From positions 1 to 64,000 of the forward strand of contig JARGPR010000010.1 of NCBI GenBank assembly GCA_029210125.1: a DNA stretch of 64,000 nucleotides, read 5' to 3'. The stretch is from Pseudomonadales bacterium (GTDB lineage Bacteria > Pseudomonadota > Gammaproteobacteria > Pseudomonadales > JAHRWD01). The translations under genes were made by a program, and so were the position numbers. Below are positions 19,123-28,238 of the stretch, one piece after another. The notes under the pieces were generated by a model. It was not told the origin of the DNA and did no database searches. It saw only the letters and a list, made by a program, of their open reading frames with translations. How positions within the stretch are numbered: the first letter of the stretch is position 1; each line of letters begins with the position of its first letter.

Positions 19123-19506
19123 TCAACGACTCAGCAACTCAATCATATAACCGTCGGGATCTTTAACAAACGCCAGTACGGTTGTGCCGTGGGCCATGGG
19201 GCCGGGTTCACGGACGATGGAGCCGCCAGCAGCATCGCGAATACGATCACAGGCTTTGTATACGTCGTCCACACCAATAGCGATATGACCATAGGCATTG
19301 CCGATTTCGTATTCACTGGTATCCCAGTTGTGGGTGAGCTCTAGTACGGTGCTGGATTTCTCTTCGCCATAACCGACAAAGGCGAGCGTGAAACGACCAT
19401 CCGGAAAGTCCGTTTTCCGGAACAGCTTCATTTCAAGTACGTTCTGATAAAAACTTAGTGAACGATCAAGGTCGGTCACTCTGAGCATGGTATGAAGTAG
19501 TCTCAT
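19123..19506 (-). CDS. gloA: Lactoylglutathione lyase (glyoxalase I)
   Basis: A 127-residue single-domain glyoxalase I that isomerises the methylglyoxal-glutathione hemithioacetal. The paired beta-alpha-beta modules carry the metal ligands in order: H5 (L-L-H-T-M-L-R-V), a Glu in V-L-E-L-T-H-N-W, H in Y-G-H-I-A-I-G-V, and a Glu in Y-M-I-E-L. The short length fits the Ni-type bacterial enzyme. gloA beside argG and motY is also the Pseudomonas order. It is convergent with the TPR gene with only 9 bases between stops. Confidence 0.95.
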   Translation of the reverse strand: MRLLHTMLRVTDLDRSLSFYQNVLEMKLFRKTDFPDGRFTLAFVGYGEEKSSTVLELTHNWDTSEYEIGNAYGHIAIGVDDVYKACDRIRDAAGGSIVREPGPMAHGTTVLAFVKDPDGYMIELLSR

Positions 19507-19633
19507 TTTCAGTTTCTCTGGTTATCACGCTTTCAGGTAAAAAGTGAGGTGTTGTATCCACCACTTTCCAAGTGCCGTTAGCGGAACACTTCACCCCTAT
19601 AGCTTCTATCAAATAGAGCTTTTATCAAAAACT

Positions 19634-20854
19634 TTATTCATAGGTTCGGCCCTTTTTTGCCGCGATTCGCATTCTCAGCGCGTTGAGTTTAATAAACCCT
19701 GCGGCGTCAGCCTGGTCATACGCTCCGGCATCATCTTCGAAGGTTGCCATCGCTTCGTCAAACAAGCTATCCGCTTCTGACTGACGACCCACTACGATCA
19801 CGTTACCTTTGTATAGTTTTAGCCGAACGGTGCCATTAACGTATTTTTGGGTATCGTCAATCATCGCTTGCAAAGCGGTTCGCTCCGGTGACCACCAGTA
19901 ACCGTTGTATATCAATGATGCGTATCGAGGCATTAAGTCATCTTTTAGATGAGCGGCTTCACGATCAAGCGTCAGGGATTCCATTGCACGGTGCGCTTTA
20001 AGCAATATGGTGCCGCCGGGGGTTTCATAACAACCGCGGGCTTTCATACCTACATAGCGGTTTTCGACAATATCGGACCGGCCGATGCCATTGTCACCGC
20101 CGATTTTGTTGAGCTGTTTCAGCAATACCGCAGGGGTCATCGGATTTCCATCAATCGCTATCGCATCACCCTTCGCAAAAGTAATGTCGATATAGGTGGG
20201 TTGATCTGGTGCATTTTCCGGTGACACAGACCAAAGCCACATCGACTCTTCTGGTTCTGCCCAGGGGTCTTCTAAAATATCCCCTTCATAGGAGATATGA
20301 AGCAGGTTTGCATCCATTGAGTAGGGCGATTTTTGACCACGCTTTTTCTCAACCGGTATATTCCGTTCGGCGCAGTAAGCAAGCAGGGTATCTCTCGATG
20401 TGAGATCCCACTCACGCCAAGGTGAAATGACCTGGATACCTGGTTTTAGCGCATAGGCGCCGAGTTCAAAACGAACCTGGTCGTTACCTTTGCCTGTTGC
20501 ACCGTGGGATATTGCATCTGCGCCAGTTTCTTCCGCGATTTCAACAAGTCGCTTGGCTATTAATGGCCGGGCGATGGATGTACCGAGCAGGTACTCTCCT
20601 TCGTAGATGGTGTTGGCTCGAAGCATAGGAAATACATAATCAGCAACGAATTCTTCACAGAGGTCTTCAATGTAGATCTCTTTAATACCCATCGCTTCTG
20701 CTTTGGCGCGGGCCGGTTCAACCTCTTCGCCCTGACCGATATCTGCGGTAAACGTCACCACTTCACAATCATAGGTTTCCTGTAACCATCGAACGATTAC
20801 GGAGGTATCGAGACCGCCGGAATAGGCGAGCACTACTTTATTGATATCTGACAT
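19634..20854 (-). CDS. argG: Argininosuccinate synthase
   Basis: A 406-residue enzyme joining citrulline and aspartate with ATP in arginine synthesis. It has the N-terminal PP-loop-like A-Y-S-G-G-L-D-T-S, the [13 protein letters not shown] substrate stretch, and S-P-Y-S-M-D-A-N-L. The chosen ATG at 20854 has AAAGGG about 9 bases upstream and gives the standard family start [11 protein letters not shown]. An in-frame extension to 20872 adds six residues and is less likely. It is transcribed away from motY's end in the same direction, 234 bases downstream of nothing else in that spacer. Confidence 0.96.
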   Translation of the reverse strand: MSDINKVVLAYSGGLDTSVIVRWLQETYDCEVVTFTADIGQGEEVEPARAKAEAMGIKEIYIEDLCEEFVADYVFPMLRANTIYEGEYLLGTSIARPLIAKRLVEIAEETGADAISHGATGKGNDQVRFELGAYALKPGIQVISPWREWDLTSRDTLLAYCAERNIPVEKKRGQKSPYSMDANLLHISYEGDILEDPWAEPEESMWLWSVSPENAPDQPTYIDITFAKGDAIAIDGNPMTPAVLLKQLNKIGGDNGIGRSDIVENRYVGMKARGCYETPGGTILLKAHRAMESLTLDREAAHLKDDLMPRYASLIYNGYWWSPERTALQAMIDDTQKYVNGTVRLKLYKGNVIVVGRQSEADSLFDEAMATFEDDAGAYDQADAAGFIKLNALRMRIAAKKGRTYE

Positions 20855-21088
20855 GGAGGTAACCCTTTGCAAAACGTAGAACGAACGACTGAACTTAAAA
20901 ACTGGAACTAAAACCAGAATTAAAACTAAAACGGCATTTTATAGAAATGGCCAATAGATATCAGCTTTTGCAGGGTTTAGATGGGAATCTTTTAAAGGGT
21001 TGTTAGTGCCAAATATGGAAAAGGGCTTATTGAACTCTACAACTGTCAGCGAAATAACCGCTCGCCGGAGCTACAAAATAGGAAGAGG

Positions 21089-22024
21089 TTATGTCTCACC
21101 TGAGATATCTTCGGTTTGAATCATCTCTTCGTCGATCTCTTCTACCGGTACCCGATCAAGACGAATGGTAACACGACGGTTTTTGGCGCGATTTGCGTCG
21201 CTGTTATTTTTTGCCAATGGGTACTGCTGGCCGTGGTAACGTGTGCTGACTAACTCACCGGGGACACCGGCTTTAGTCAGATAGTCCAATACTGCTTCAG
21301 CTCGTTTTTTGGATAGTTTCACATTACTCACTTTACGGCCGACGTTGTCGGTATAACCGTCGATATAAACTTCGTTAACCGCTATATCACCTTTCATGTA
21401 GATGGCAATCAAGTCTAGAAGCTCGGTGGCGTCTTCACCCAAATCAAACTTTCCTGAATCAAAATGAATTTTTGAACGGGCAATTTGATCAAAATTTGTC
21501 GGCAGCAGGTCAACAAGGCAACGTCGGTAATCCTGAAAGGCTTGTTTGAAATTAACCGGCAATAACCCTACTTCAACATCATCATTTTCGGAGTAGTTTG
21601 AAGCTCTGGTAAATACGGGCGAATATCCCGCGGCAAGTTCAGATAACAGTAGATCAGATAATTTTTCATCGAGCACAACCGGATAACCTCGGTATTTCGC
21701 CCGAATGACGGACACAGTGCCTAAATCACGCTGCTGATCACCTCTTTTCCAGGAAGGTGCCTCAACTGTTAATGAAGCCTTCCCCGGTTCCATCAGGTTT
21801 TTTTCTGGATCGAGATAAAAGCGAGCGGTTTCACCTGCCCTGGCATCAAACACTGCTCGACCGTAGTGAGGTATAGGTTGCTCCAATCGACATTCGAATA
21901 TGGAGCTTGAGGCTTGCCACACGGCATTATCCACCCGGGGCTTCCAGGTAGAAGCATGGGCAAAAGCCGTGATTGCACATAATAGTGTGGCCAGTACAAA
22001 CTGATTCGGTATCGATATTTTCAT
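21089..22024 (-). CDS. motY: Sodium-driven flagellar motor protein MotY
   Basis: A 311-residue periplasmic protein with a signal peptide cut after about A-F-A-H-A. The N-terminal domain (about 25-160) has the MotY pattern S-S-I-F-E-C-R-L-E-Q-P-I-P-x-Y-G. The C-terminal OmpA-like peptidoglycan-binding domain (about 185-300) has I-x-G-Y-T-D-N-V-G and N-R-R-V-T-I. MotY forms the T-ring that anchors PomA/PomB-type sodium stators around the polar flagellar motor. In Pseudomonas the order is gloA, argG, motY, pyrC, rnt; here pyrC is missing from the series. Confidence 0.9.
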   Translation of the reverse strand: MKISIPNQFVLATLLCAITAFAHASTWKPRVDNAVWQASSSIFECRLEQPIPHYGRAVFDARAGETARFYLDPEKNLMEPGKASLTVEAPSWKRGDQQRDLGTVSVIRAKYRGYPVVLDEKLSDLLLSELAAGYSPVFTRASNYSENDDVEVGLLPVNFKQAFQDYRRCLVDLLPTNFDQIARSKIHFDSGKFDLGEDATELLDLIAIYMKGDIAVNEVYIDGYTDNVGRKVSNVKLSKKRAEAVLDYLTKAGVPGELVSTRYHGQQYPLAKNNSDANRAKNRRVTIRLDRVPVEEIDEEMIQTEDISGET

Positions 22025-22215
22025 CAGGCTCTTAAATAACTAGCTAAGGTTTGTTTATTGACTATTTAATTGATCGGCGGATAAGGGTAAATCTTTAGAA
22101 CTGAACACCTGATTTATGCAGATATTTAAACCAATGAACTCAGCGGATACCCTTTAGCAAAGGGGATGATTCAGGTAGGATTCGGAATCGATTTTAATTT
22201 GACCAAGGAAATCCC

Positions 22216-22845
22216 TTGAACAGTGATAATCCAAGCCCTATCAATAACCGATTCCGGGGTTTTTTGCCGGTTGTAATTGACGTCGAAACCGGTGGTTTCG
22301 ATCATAAAAAAGATGCACTACTCGAGATTGGCGCGGTCATTATCGCGATGAATGATGAGGGTGAGCTTTACCCTGACAAAACCATGTTTTCTCGAATTGA
22401 GCCTTTCCCCGGTGCCAATATTGAAGACTCAGCACTAGAGTTCACTGGCATTGATCCCTTTCATCCATTCCGGATGGCGGAGCTTGAAGAGGATGCGCTG
22501 CCAGAGATGTTCTCCGAAATCCGTCGAGCCAAGAAATTCAATAATTGCAGCCGGGCAGTGTTAGTTGGGCACAATGCCGCCTTTGATCACAATTTTCTGT
22601 TTGCCGCGGCGAACCGCTGTAATATCAAACGCAATCCGTTTCATCCATTTTCAATGTTTGACACAGTATCGCTGGCAGCCCTCGCTTACGGCCAAACGGT
22701 TTTGGCGAAATCCTGCATCGAAGCGGGCATTGAGTTTGATAATGATAAGGCCCACAGCGCCAAATACGATGCGGTTAAAACCGCAGAGCTATTTTGTATC
22801 ATTATGAATCGCTGGAAGTATATGTCTGAAAACAGCCCCGCCTAA
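22216..22845 (+). CDS. rnt: Ribonuclease T
   Basis: A 209-residue DEDD-family 3'-5' exonuclease that trims tRNA and 23S/5S rRNA ends. Exo motifs visible are V-I-D-V-E-T-G-G-F (catalytic D and E), the central H-N-A-A-F-D-H-N-F, and the C-terminal H-S-A-K-Y-D (His and Asp of Exo III). The start is TTG at 22216, chosen because AAGGAA sits 5-6 bases upstream and no ATG precedes the core. It diverges from motY. Confidence 0.95.
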   Translation: MNSDNPSPINNRFRGFLPVVIDVETGGFDHKKDALLEIGAVIIAMNDEGELYPDKTMFSRIEPFPGANIEDSALEFTGIDPFHPFRMAELEEDALPEMFSEIRRAKKFNNCSRAVLVGHNAAFDHNFLFAAANRCNIKRNPFHPFSMFDTVSLAALAYGQTVLAKSCIEAGIEFDNDKAHSAKYDAVKTAELFCIIMNRWKYMSENSPA

Positions 22846-22865
22846 AACCGGTTGGGGTAACGGCT

Positions 22866-24218
22866 CTAAACCGGCTCTCGCATCGTTACAAACTCTTCCG
22901 CAGCGGTTGGGTGAATACCAATCGTGCTATCCAGTACCTTTTTGGTAATACCCATTTTCATCGCCGCAGCCAAACCCTGAATAATTTCCCCGGCCTCTGC
23001 ACCCACCATGTGCATGCCGACCACTCGGTTGGTTTTCTTATCGACAAGGATCTTCATCAGGGTTTTTTCATCGCCACCGCTTAATGTATGTTTCATATGG
23101 GTGAAGGTTGAGCGAAATACTTCGATATCGGTAAACTGATCTCTGGCCTGCTGCTCAGTTAAACCAACGGTGCCAATGTTAGGCTGGCAGAATACAGCGG
23201 TTGGAATATTGCTGTAATCAACGGTATCGCTTGTGCCGGAATAGAGGTTTTTCCCCAGTGTCATGCCCTGGGCAAGCGCTACTGGAGTGAGGGCCGGCGT
23301 GCCAATGACGTCACCAAGCGCGTAAATGGATGATTCACTGGTCTGGAATTGATCATCAACCTCAATGGTACCGTTGTCGTTCAGCCTGACGTCAACACTG
23401 TCCAGACCAAGCCCATCGGTTAGTGGTCGACGCCCGGTCGCATACAAAATTGTATCCGCCACAATCTGCTCGCCGTTATTCAGATGAGCGGTTAAAGAAC
23501 CGTCGCTGTTTTTCTCGACCTGTTTAACATCCGCATTAAAGTGCAGATTGATGCCCTTTTTCTGTAGCTCGTCCGCCACAAAGGATTGCACATCGCTATC
23601 AAATCCCCGCAGAAATAGCGGCCCACGATAGAGTTGATGGGTCTCTGCCCCTAGCCCGTTAAATATGCCGGCGAATTCCACCGCAATATACCCGCCGCCA
23701 ACTACCAGTGCTCGCTTCGGGAATTTATCGAGGTAAAACACTTCGTTGGAGCTGATCACATGCTCGCGGCCGGGAAAATCGGGAATATACGGCCAGCCGC
23801 CGGTCGCAATCAATATCCGTTCACTGGTGTAGGTTTCACCATTAATCACTACCTGATGGGGGCCAACAATGGTGGCCCGACCGTCAATCAGTTGAGCGCC
23901 GGCATTTGCCAGCAGATTACGATAGATTCCCTGTAATCGGTCAATTTCACGATTTTTGTTATCCCGCAACGTTTGCCAATCAAACTGGGGTGGCTGCACT
24001 TTCCAGCCAAAACCCGCGGCATCATGTAAATCCTCAGCATAATGAGAGGCATAAACAAATAGCTTTTTGGGTACACAACCGACATTGACGCAGGTGCCTC
24101 CAGGGTAGCGATCCTCGGCAACCGCCACCTTTGCACCCAGGCTCGCAGCAATTCGGCTGGCACGCACGCCGCCGGAACCAGCGCCTATTACAAACAGGTC
24201 AAAATCATAGTTACTCAT
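22866..24218 (-). CDS. gor: Glutathione-disulfide reductase
   Basis: A 450-residue FAD/NADPH disulfide reductase that keeps glutathione reduced. The FAD motif G-A-G-S-G-G is near residue 12. The redox-active pair is C43-V-N-V-G-C48. The NADPH-binding G-G-G-Y-I-A-V-E is near 175, and the C-terminal catalytic H-P-T-A-A-E-E is at the end. Length and motifs match Gor rather than lipoamide dehydrogenase or mercuric reductase. It converges on rnt with a 20-base gap, and the spacer to the thioesterase gene is divergent. Confidence 0.94.
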   Translation of the reverse strand: MSNYDFDLFVIGAGSGGVRASRIAASLGAKVAVAEDRYPGGTCVNVGCVPKKLFVYASHYAEDLHDAAGFGWKVQPPQFDWQTLRDNKNREIDRLQGIYRNLLANAGAQLIDGRATIVGPHQVVINGETYTSERILIATGGWPYIPDFPGREHVISSNEVFYLDKFPKRALVVGGGYIAVEFAGIFNGLGAETHQLYRGPLFLRGFDSDVQSFVADELQKKGINLHFNADVKQVEKNSDGSLTAHLNNGEQIVADTILYATGRRPLTDGLGLDSVDVRLNDNGTIEVDDQFQTSESSIYALGDVIGTPALTPVALAQGMTLGKNLYSGTSDTVDYSNIPTAVFCQPNIGTVGLTEQQARDQFTDIEVFRSTFTHMKHTLSGGDEKTLMKILVDKKTNRVVGMHMVGAEAGEIIQGLAAAMKMGITKKVLDSTIGIHPTAAEEFVTMREPV

Positions 24219-24383
24219 AGCAGTTTCTCATAGCAGGTCTTTTTTAGTGGTAACAGGGCGATGCAGGGATCCGTTTGACACCCTTAAATTGGTTTTGTAC
24301 TTTAATGACAAATGCAAAACTAGGCCACAACAATATTTGCAACCATCTCTATTTATAAAGCTGTATAGCAGCAGGTGAACGTA

Positions 24384-24812
24384 ATGACTAACGACGAAAT
24401 GACACTGCTAATTCGCAAGCATATTCCCCCTGCTCTTCAGCTACTTAAAAGCGACATTATCGAGATCGACCAGAAAGCGGGTGAAGTAAGGTTATCATTT
24501 GAAATCACAGAGGATTTTTGCCACTCGAAAGTGATTGTACAAGGTGGATATGTCACTGCAATGCTGGACGCCTGCATGGCCCACGCAGCCTCAACCCATT
24601 CGGGACTGACTAAAAGCGCCTCCACCCTGGAGCTAAAGGTGAGCTTTTTGGCCGCATCCAACCCTGGAAAATTTCGTGGGGTGGGACGAGTGATACGGAT
24701 GGGTCGATCTATCGCTTACACCGAGGCGAGCTTATTTAATGAAGCAGAGGTTGAGGTAGCCCGCAGTAGCTCAACCGTTAAGTTAATTCCGAGCCAGCCT
24801 CGTGAGGGTTAA
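24384..24812 (+). CDS. PaaI-type hotdog-fold thioesterase
   Basis: A protein of about 142 residues with a single hotdog fold, predicted to hydrolyse acyl- or aryl-CoA thioesters. The region V-Q-G-G-Y-V-T-A-M-L-D-A-C-M-A-H-A holds the usual G-G and catalytic Asp on the central helix. T-L-E-L-K-V-S-F-L follows in the next strand. A GTG at 24375 is in frame, but AGGTGA sits 5 bases before the ATG at 24384, so that start was preferred. Its 3' end overlaps the opposite-strand membrane gene by 35 bases. Substrate unknown. Confidence 0.82.
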   Translation: MTNDEMTLLIRKHIPPALQLLKSDIIEIDQKAGEVRLSFEITEDFCHSKVIVQGGYVTAMLDACMAHAASTHSGLTKSASTLELKVSFLAASNPGKFRGVGRVIRMGRSIAYTEASLFNEAEVEVARSSSTVKLIPSQPREG

Positions 24813-25161
24813 CCCTATCAGAAGAGAGGTTTTTTCGTTTTTGGAGAAAGTGAACCAGCACGACGATTACCCAAAACAAGCTCAATAACATCGCTATTGG
24901 CTTAAGGTGAACCAAGGCTTCCTGGGGGGTGGTTAACACCCCCTGAATCAAACCCACCACCGCAGCGGGTGCCCAATATGCTGTATCAGCGGTTTCCACA
25001 TGCCAGGGCGCCAACAAAAAAGCGGCAATAAATGACCATATCATTTTAGATATCAAAAACTTACGCCAACTTCCCAAGATATTAAACGAGAAGTAAAGCA
25101 GCCCCAAAACCGATAAAACGTAAACCGCCCAACCCGCCAGATAACCACCAAAACCAATCAT
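24778..25161 (-). CDS. Conserved membrane protein, unknown function
   Basis: A 127-residue protein with about four hydrophobic segments: Y-V-L-S-V-L-G-L-L-Y-F near 15, I-W-S-F-I-A-A-F-L-L near 41, A-A-V-V-G-L-I near 65, and L-S-L-F-W-V-I-V-V-L-V near 92. A charged Lys/Arg tail follows. Its ATG overlaps the ycgN stop (ATGA), so it is translationally coupled to that gene and probably belongs to the rnd-ycgL-ycgN group. I do not recognise a family function. Confidence 0.75.
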   Translation of the reverse strand: MIGFGGYLAGWAVYVLSVLGLLYFSFNILGSWRKFLISKMIWSFIAAFLLAPWHVETADTAYWAPAAVVGLIQGVLTTPQEALVHLKPIAMLLSLFWVIVVLVHFLQKRKNLSSDRVNPHEAGSELT

Positions 25162-25601
25162 AGCTCTACCCAGTCAATAATATGCTCTTCCCACTTGTCA
25201 GGATCAACAAGATCCTCTGATATGGATTGCCCTTGAACCGAATGACCCGTTTGGTGAACACCCTCCGTAGAACCACAAACCAGTGGGTGCCAACTTGCTA
25301 GCTCGCCGGTTTCCGCCAACACCTTGTAGGAACAGGTTCGTGGCAACCATTTTAACTCACGCACCAGTTTCGGGGTTAGCCGCAGACATTGTGGAACCTT
25401 GACCGAGCGATTTTCATATTCAGTGCAACGGGATGTTTGAGGATCGCTATATCTACAAACGATGGTGGTGACCGCAATCTCCCCACTATCTTCATCTTCA
25501 AGTTTTTGTAAGCAGCACTGACCACAGTTATCGCAAATGGATTCCCATTCAGCCATATCCATTTGCTCAAGGGTTTTAGTTTTCCAGAAGGGCTGTTCCA
25601 T
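25158..25601 (-). CDS. ycgN: YcgN/UPF0260 cysteine-cluster protein
   Basis: A 147-residue cytoplasmic protein of the YcgN family. The C-x2-C-x2-C-C cluster in I-C-D-N-C-G-Q-C-C-L is followed by further Cys at V-C-R-Y and R-C-T-E-Y, typical of the zinc/iron-binding CxxCxxCC superfamily. The N-terminal F-W-K-T-K-T-L is also a family feature. Its function is not established. It lies between ycgL and the coupled membrane gene. Confidence 0.9.
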   Translation of the reverse strand: MEQPFWKTKTLEQMDMAEWESICDNCGQCCLQKLEDEDSGEIAVTTIVCRYSDPQTSRCTEYENRSVKVPQCLRLTPKLVRELKWLPRTCSYKVLAETGELASWHPLVCGSTEGVHQTGHSVQGQSISEDLVDPDKWEEHIIDWVEL

Positions 25602-25682
25602 AATTCGGAGTTCAGTTCAGGGTTTAAAAATTTGATTCATGTCGTGCGCTATATTTTTCAGCCGTAGGCTGGAAGATCGATT

Positions 25683-25979
25683 TTACTCGGGGGGCTTCAA
25701 CATACTCTCAATTTTGGGCGGCATTTGAAGGTAATAACCCTCACCTCGAATTGCGGACATAACCTTGCTCGTATCTGCCCGAGCCAGTTTCTGATCAGGC
25801 TTAAGCAGCATGGTCATAGCAAGTGTGGTTGGCCCAAACATCTCTTTCAAGGCATCTGGCACGTCGGCGGTACCTTTTGATTTTTCGACATAGAGATACA
25901 TTTCATCTTTACGGGTACTTTTGAAGATGGAAATGATCAGTGGTTTAAAAACGTTGCTCAAAGGAATTTCACTCGACAT
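25683..25979 (-). CDS. ycgL: YcgL family protein
   Basis: A 98-residue protein with the YcgL pattern: the start of the domain reads I-S-I-F-K-S-T-R-K-D-E-M-Y-L-Y-V, followed by L-A-M-T-M-L-L, and it ends G-Y-Y-L-Q-M-P-P. An in-frame TTG at 26006 would add nine residues; the ATG at 25979 was preferred, though neither has a strong ribosome site. It is 32-60 bases downstream of rnd in the same direction. Biochemical role unknown. Confidence 0.88.
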   Translation of the reverse strand: MSSEIPLSNVFKPLIISIFKSTRKDEMYLYVEKSKGTADVPDALKEMFGPTTLAMTMLLKPDQKLARADTSKVMSAIRGEGYYLQMPPKIESMLKPPE

Positions 25980-26038
25980 GTATTCATGTTTTAAATTGAA
26001 GGGCAACCGTCATCCGGCGTGGGAACAACTGACCAATA

Positions 26039-27205
26039 TCAGTCTGGACTCAGGTAACGCTCGGCGCATTTCAGCAATGGCTCCGCAACTAACGGTGCTT
26101 TCCAGCCCGATAAACTCGCAGGTAATGGTGTATCAGATGAACCCATATAGTTACTGATCAGAGCTTCAAGATCTTTGCGAGTAGCCAATAATTCTGAAGC
26201 AATATCAATACGTTCTGCAACATTCTTAATAATAGTAACAAACTCTTTGTAACAGGCGGAAGCTTGGCCTCTCAGTGGTGCCAGAGGGGGTTTGATAGAT
26301 AGAGGAGTCGAGCCCTCAGCCACTGAATGCGCGATATCCAAAATATCATCGCCATAACGTTTTAATGCGCCAGGGTGAATATCTTCAATACCCGAAAGCT
26401 CGGTAAAGCTCTCGGGCTGTAGCCGGGCAATCGCCATCAATTGACCATCTTTCAAAACAAAAGAACGAGGCTTGTCTTCAGACACAGCCTTTTTTTCACG
26501 CCACTTAGCCAATTGCTGCAATAACTTCAGGCTGCTTTGATCGAGCTTCCATGCGGATTTAATCTTGAGGTAGGCATTATCCGGATCAGGAATCCAGTTA
26601 CGTGCTTCGGCGATCCGAGCCATCTCTAGCTCAAACCACTCAGATTTACCCTGGGATTCCAGCGCTTCACTAAAGCGCCGATAAACCTCGGGGAGATACA
26701 CCACATCCAATATCGCGTAATCGAGTTGAGCATCCGTTAATGGCCGCTGCACCCAGTTGGAACGTGTTTCCTCCTTGGGGATACTGACACCAAACATATC
26801 TTCAATCAGCCCACGATAACCAAGGGAGTAGCCCTTGCCCAAAAAGGCAGCGGCAACCTGTGTATCAAAAAGTGGGGTTGGCACCATACCCACCAGTTGA
26901 TCAAAGATCTCCAGATCCTCTGAGCAAGCATGTAAAATCTTAACGACTTCCGGGTTTTCAAACAGATCCACCAGATCAGAAAAATCGGGGATCGCGATTG
27001 GATCAATCAAATAACCATTTTCACCATCATGGATCTGCACCAAACCCGGTATGGCATAAAAGGTTCGGGTCCGAACAAATTCGGTATCAATAGCAATACA
27101 ATCGCACTTCGCCCACTGCTCGGTTAACTCAGCAAGCCGGGCCTGATCGGTAACCAGCTCCGCATCAACAGGTTCCGGCTGGGCATATTCCGGGGCTTCA
27201 GTCAT
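26039..27205 (-). CDS. rnd: Ribonuclease D
   Basis: A 388-residue 3'-5' exoribonuclease for tRNA maturation. The N-terminal DEDD exonuclease has [10 protein letters not shown] (Exo I), H-A-C-S-E-D-L-E-I (Exo II) and Y-A-I-L-D-V-V-Y-L (Exo III, DEDDy type). An HRDC domain follows (about 210-290, with S[13 protein letters not shown] and the later L-S-G-I). Its start overlaps the end of recR by 8 bases, so the two are coupled. Confidence 0.94.
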   Translation of the reverse strand: MTEAPEYAQPEPVDAELVTDQARLAELTEQWAKCDCIAIDTEFVRTRTFYAIPGLVQIHDGENGYLIDPIAIPDFSDLVDLFENPEVVKILHACSEDLEIFDQLVGMVPTPLFDTQVAAAFLGKGYSLGYRGLIEDMFGVSIPKEETRSNWVQRPLTDAQLDYAILDVVYLPEVYRRFSEALESQGKSEWFELEMARIAEARNWIPDPDNAYLKIKSAWKLDQSSLKLLQQLAKWREKKAVSEDKPRSFVLKDGQLMAIARLQPESFTELSGIEDIHPGALKRYGDDILDIAHSVAEGSTPLSIKPPLAPLRGQASACYKEFVTIIKNVAERIDIASELLATRKDLEALISNYMGSSDTPLPASLSGWKAPLVAEPLLKCAERYLSPD

Positions 27206-27803
27206 TCTCGATCACCTGTCGACCAGCCAACGCATGGGCCAAAGTATTACCATCCACATATTCAAGCTCACCACCCATAGGGATACCGTGGGCAATTCTG
27301 GAGACCTGAACCGGACTAGATTTTAATTGCTCAGAGATGTAGTAAGCGGTAGCCTCCCCTTCAACCGTTGACCCGGTAGCAAGAATCACCTCGGTCACCG
27401 CATCCTCTTCAATAATTTTAAGCAGCTGGGGAATACCAAGTTCAGCGGGGCCGATACCATCAATTGGTGACAAGCGACCCATCAAAACAAAATACCGGCC
27501 ATCATAACTACCGGCCTGCTCAACAGCCATCAGATCACCCGGCGCTTCGACAACACAAAGGGTTTTAGCGTTACGTCGAGGATCCTTGCACAAACGGCAG
27601 ACCGGCTCTTCAGTGAAAACCCTGCAACGCGCGCAATGATCAACGCTCTGTAGGCAATCTTGAACAGCCGCTGCCAGCTGCAATCCACCCTGCCGGTTTC
27701 GCTCAAGCAGGTGCAGCACCATTCGCTGAGCGCTCTTGGGGCCAACACCTGGCAATACTTGAAGAGCTTTGATCAGCTGGTCTGTTTTTGGGCTTAATAA
27801 CAT
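27198..27803 (-). CDS. recR: Recombination protein RecR
   Basis: A 201-residue member of the RecFOR gap-repair system that loads RecA. It has an N-terminal helix-hairpin-helix ([11 protein letters not shown]) and a C4 zinc finger with C-A-R-C...C-R-L-C (about 57-75). A Toprim domain (V-V-E-A-P-G-D-L, then [11 protein letters not shown]) completes it. It is downstream of ybaB (48 bases), the common dnaX-ybaB-recR arrangement. Confidence 0.96.
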   Translation of the reverse strand: MLLSPKTDQLIKALQVLPGVGPKSAQRMVLHLLERNRQGGLQLAAAVQDCLQSVDHCARCRVFTEEPVCRLCKDPRRNAKTLCVVEAPGDLMAVEQAGSYDGRYFVLMGRLSPIDGIGPAELGIPQLLKIIEEDAVTEVILATGSTVEGEATAYYISEQLKSSPVQVSRIAHGIPMGGELEYVDGNTLAHALAGRQVIEND

Positions 27804-27851
27804 GATTCAATCACGAGTACAGAATAGGGCTAAGTGACGATGACGCTGATT

Positions 27852-28178
27852 TCAAAATGGCATCTTGAAACCAGCAGGCATCTCTAACCCACCGGTCAAA
27901 CCTGACAACATCTCTTTATTTTTGGCCTCAACCTTACGCACCGCATCGTTAACCGCTGCAGCCAGCAGATCTTCCAGCATATCCTTTGATTCGCTCATCA
28001 AGTCCGAGTCGATTTCAACCTTCTTTACATCGTGGCGACCCGTCATAACAATACGAACCAGGCCGGCACCGGATTCGCCTATCACCTCAGAGTTTGCTAA
28101 TTTCTCCTGCGCTGCCTGCATATCTGCCTGCATTTTTTGGGCTTGCTTTAGCATATCGCCCATTCCACCTTTCAACAT
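27852..28178 (-). CDS. ybaB: Nucleoid-associated protein YbaB/EbfC
   Basis: A 108-residue small DNA-binding protein. It opens with a Met/Gln-rich coiled-coil helix ([13 protein letters not shown]), has V-K-K-V-E-I-D-S in the middle, and [10 protein letters not shown] in the last helix. It forms a dimer that binds DNA as tweezers. It sits between dnaX and recR as in most proteobacteria. Confidence 0.95.
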   Translation of the reverse strand: MLKGGMGDMLKQAQKMQADMQAAQEKLANSEVIGESGAGLVRIVMTGRHDVKKVEIDSDLMSESKDMLEDLLAAAVNDAVRKVEAKNKEMLSGLTGGLEMPAGFKMPF

Positions 28179-28238
28179 TTTTTGTTCCTCATCTCTTGCT
28201 TGCCCGTTACTTGTTCGTTACCCACGTGTTAATAACGA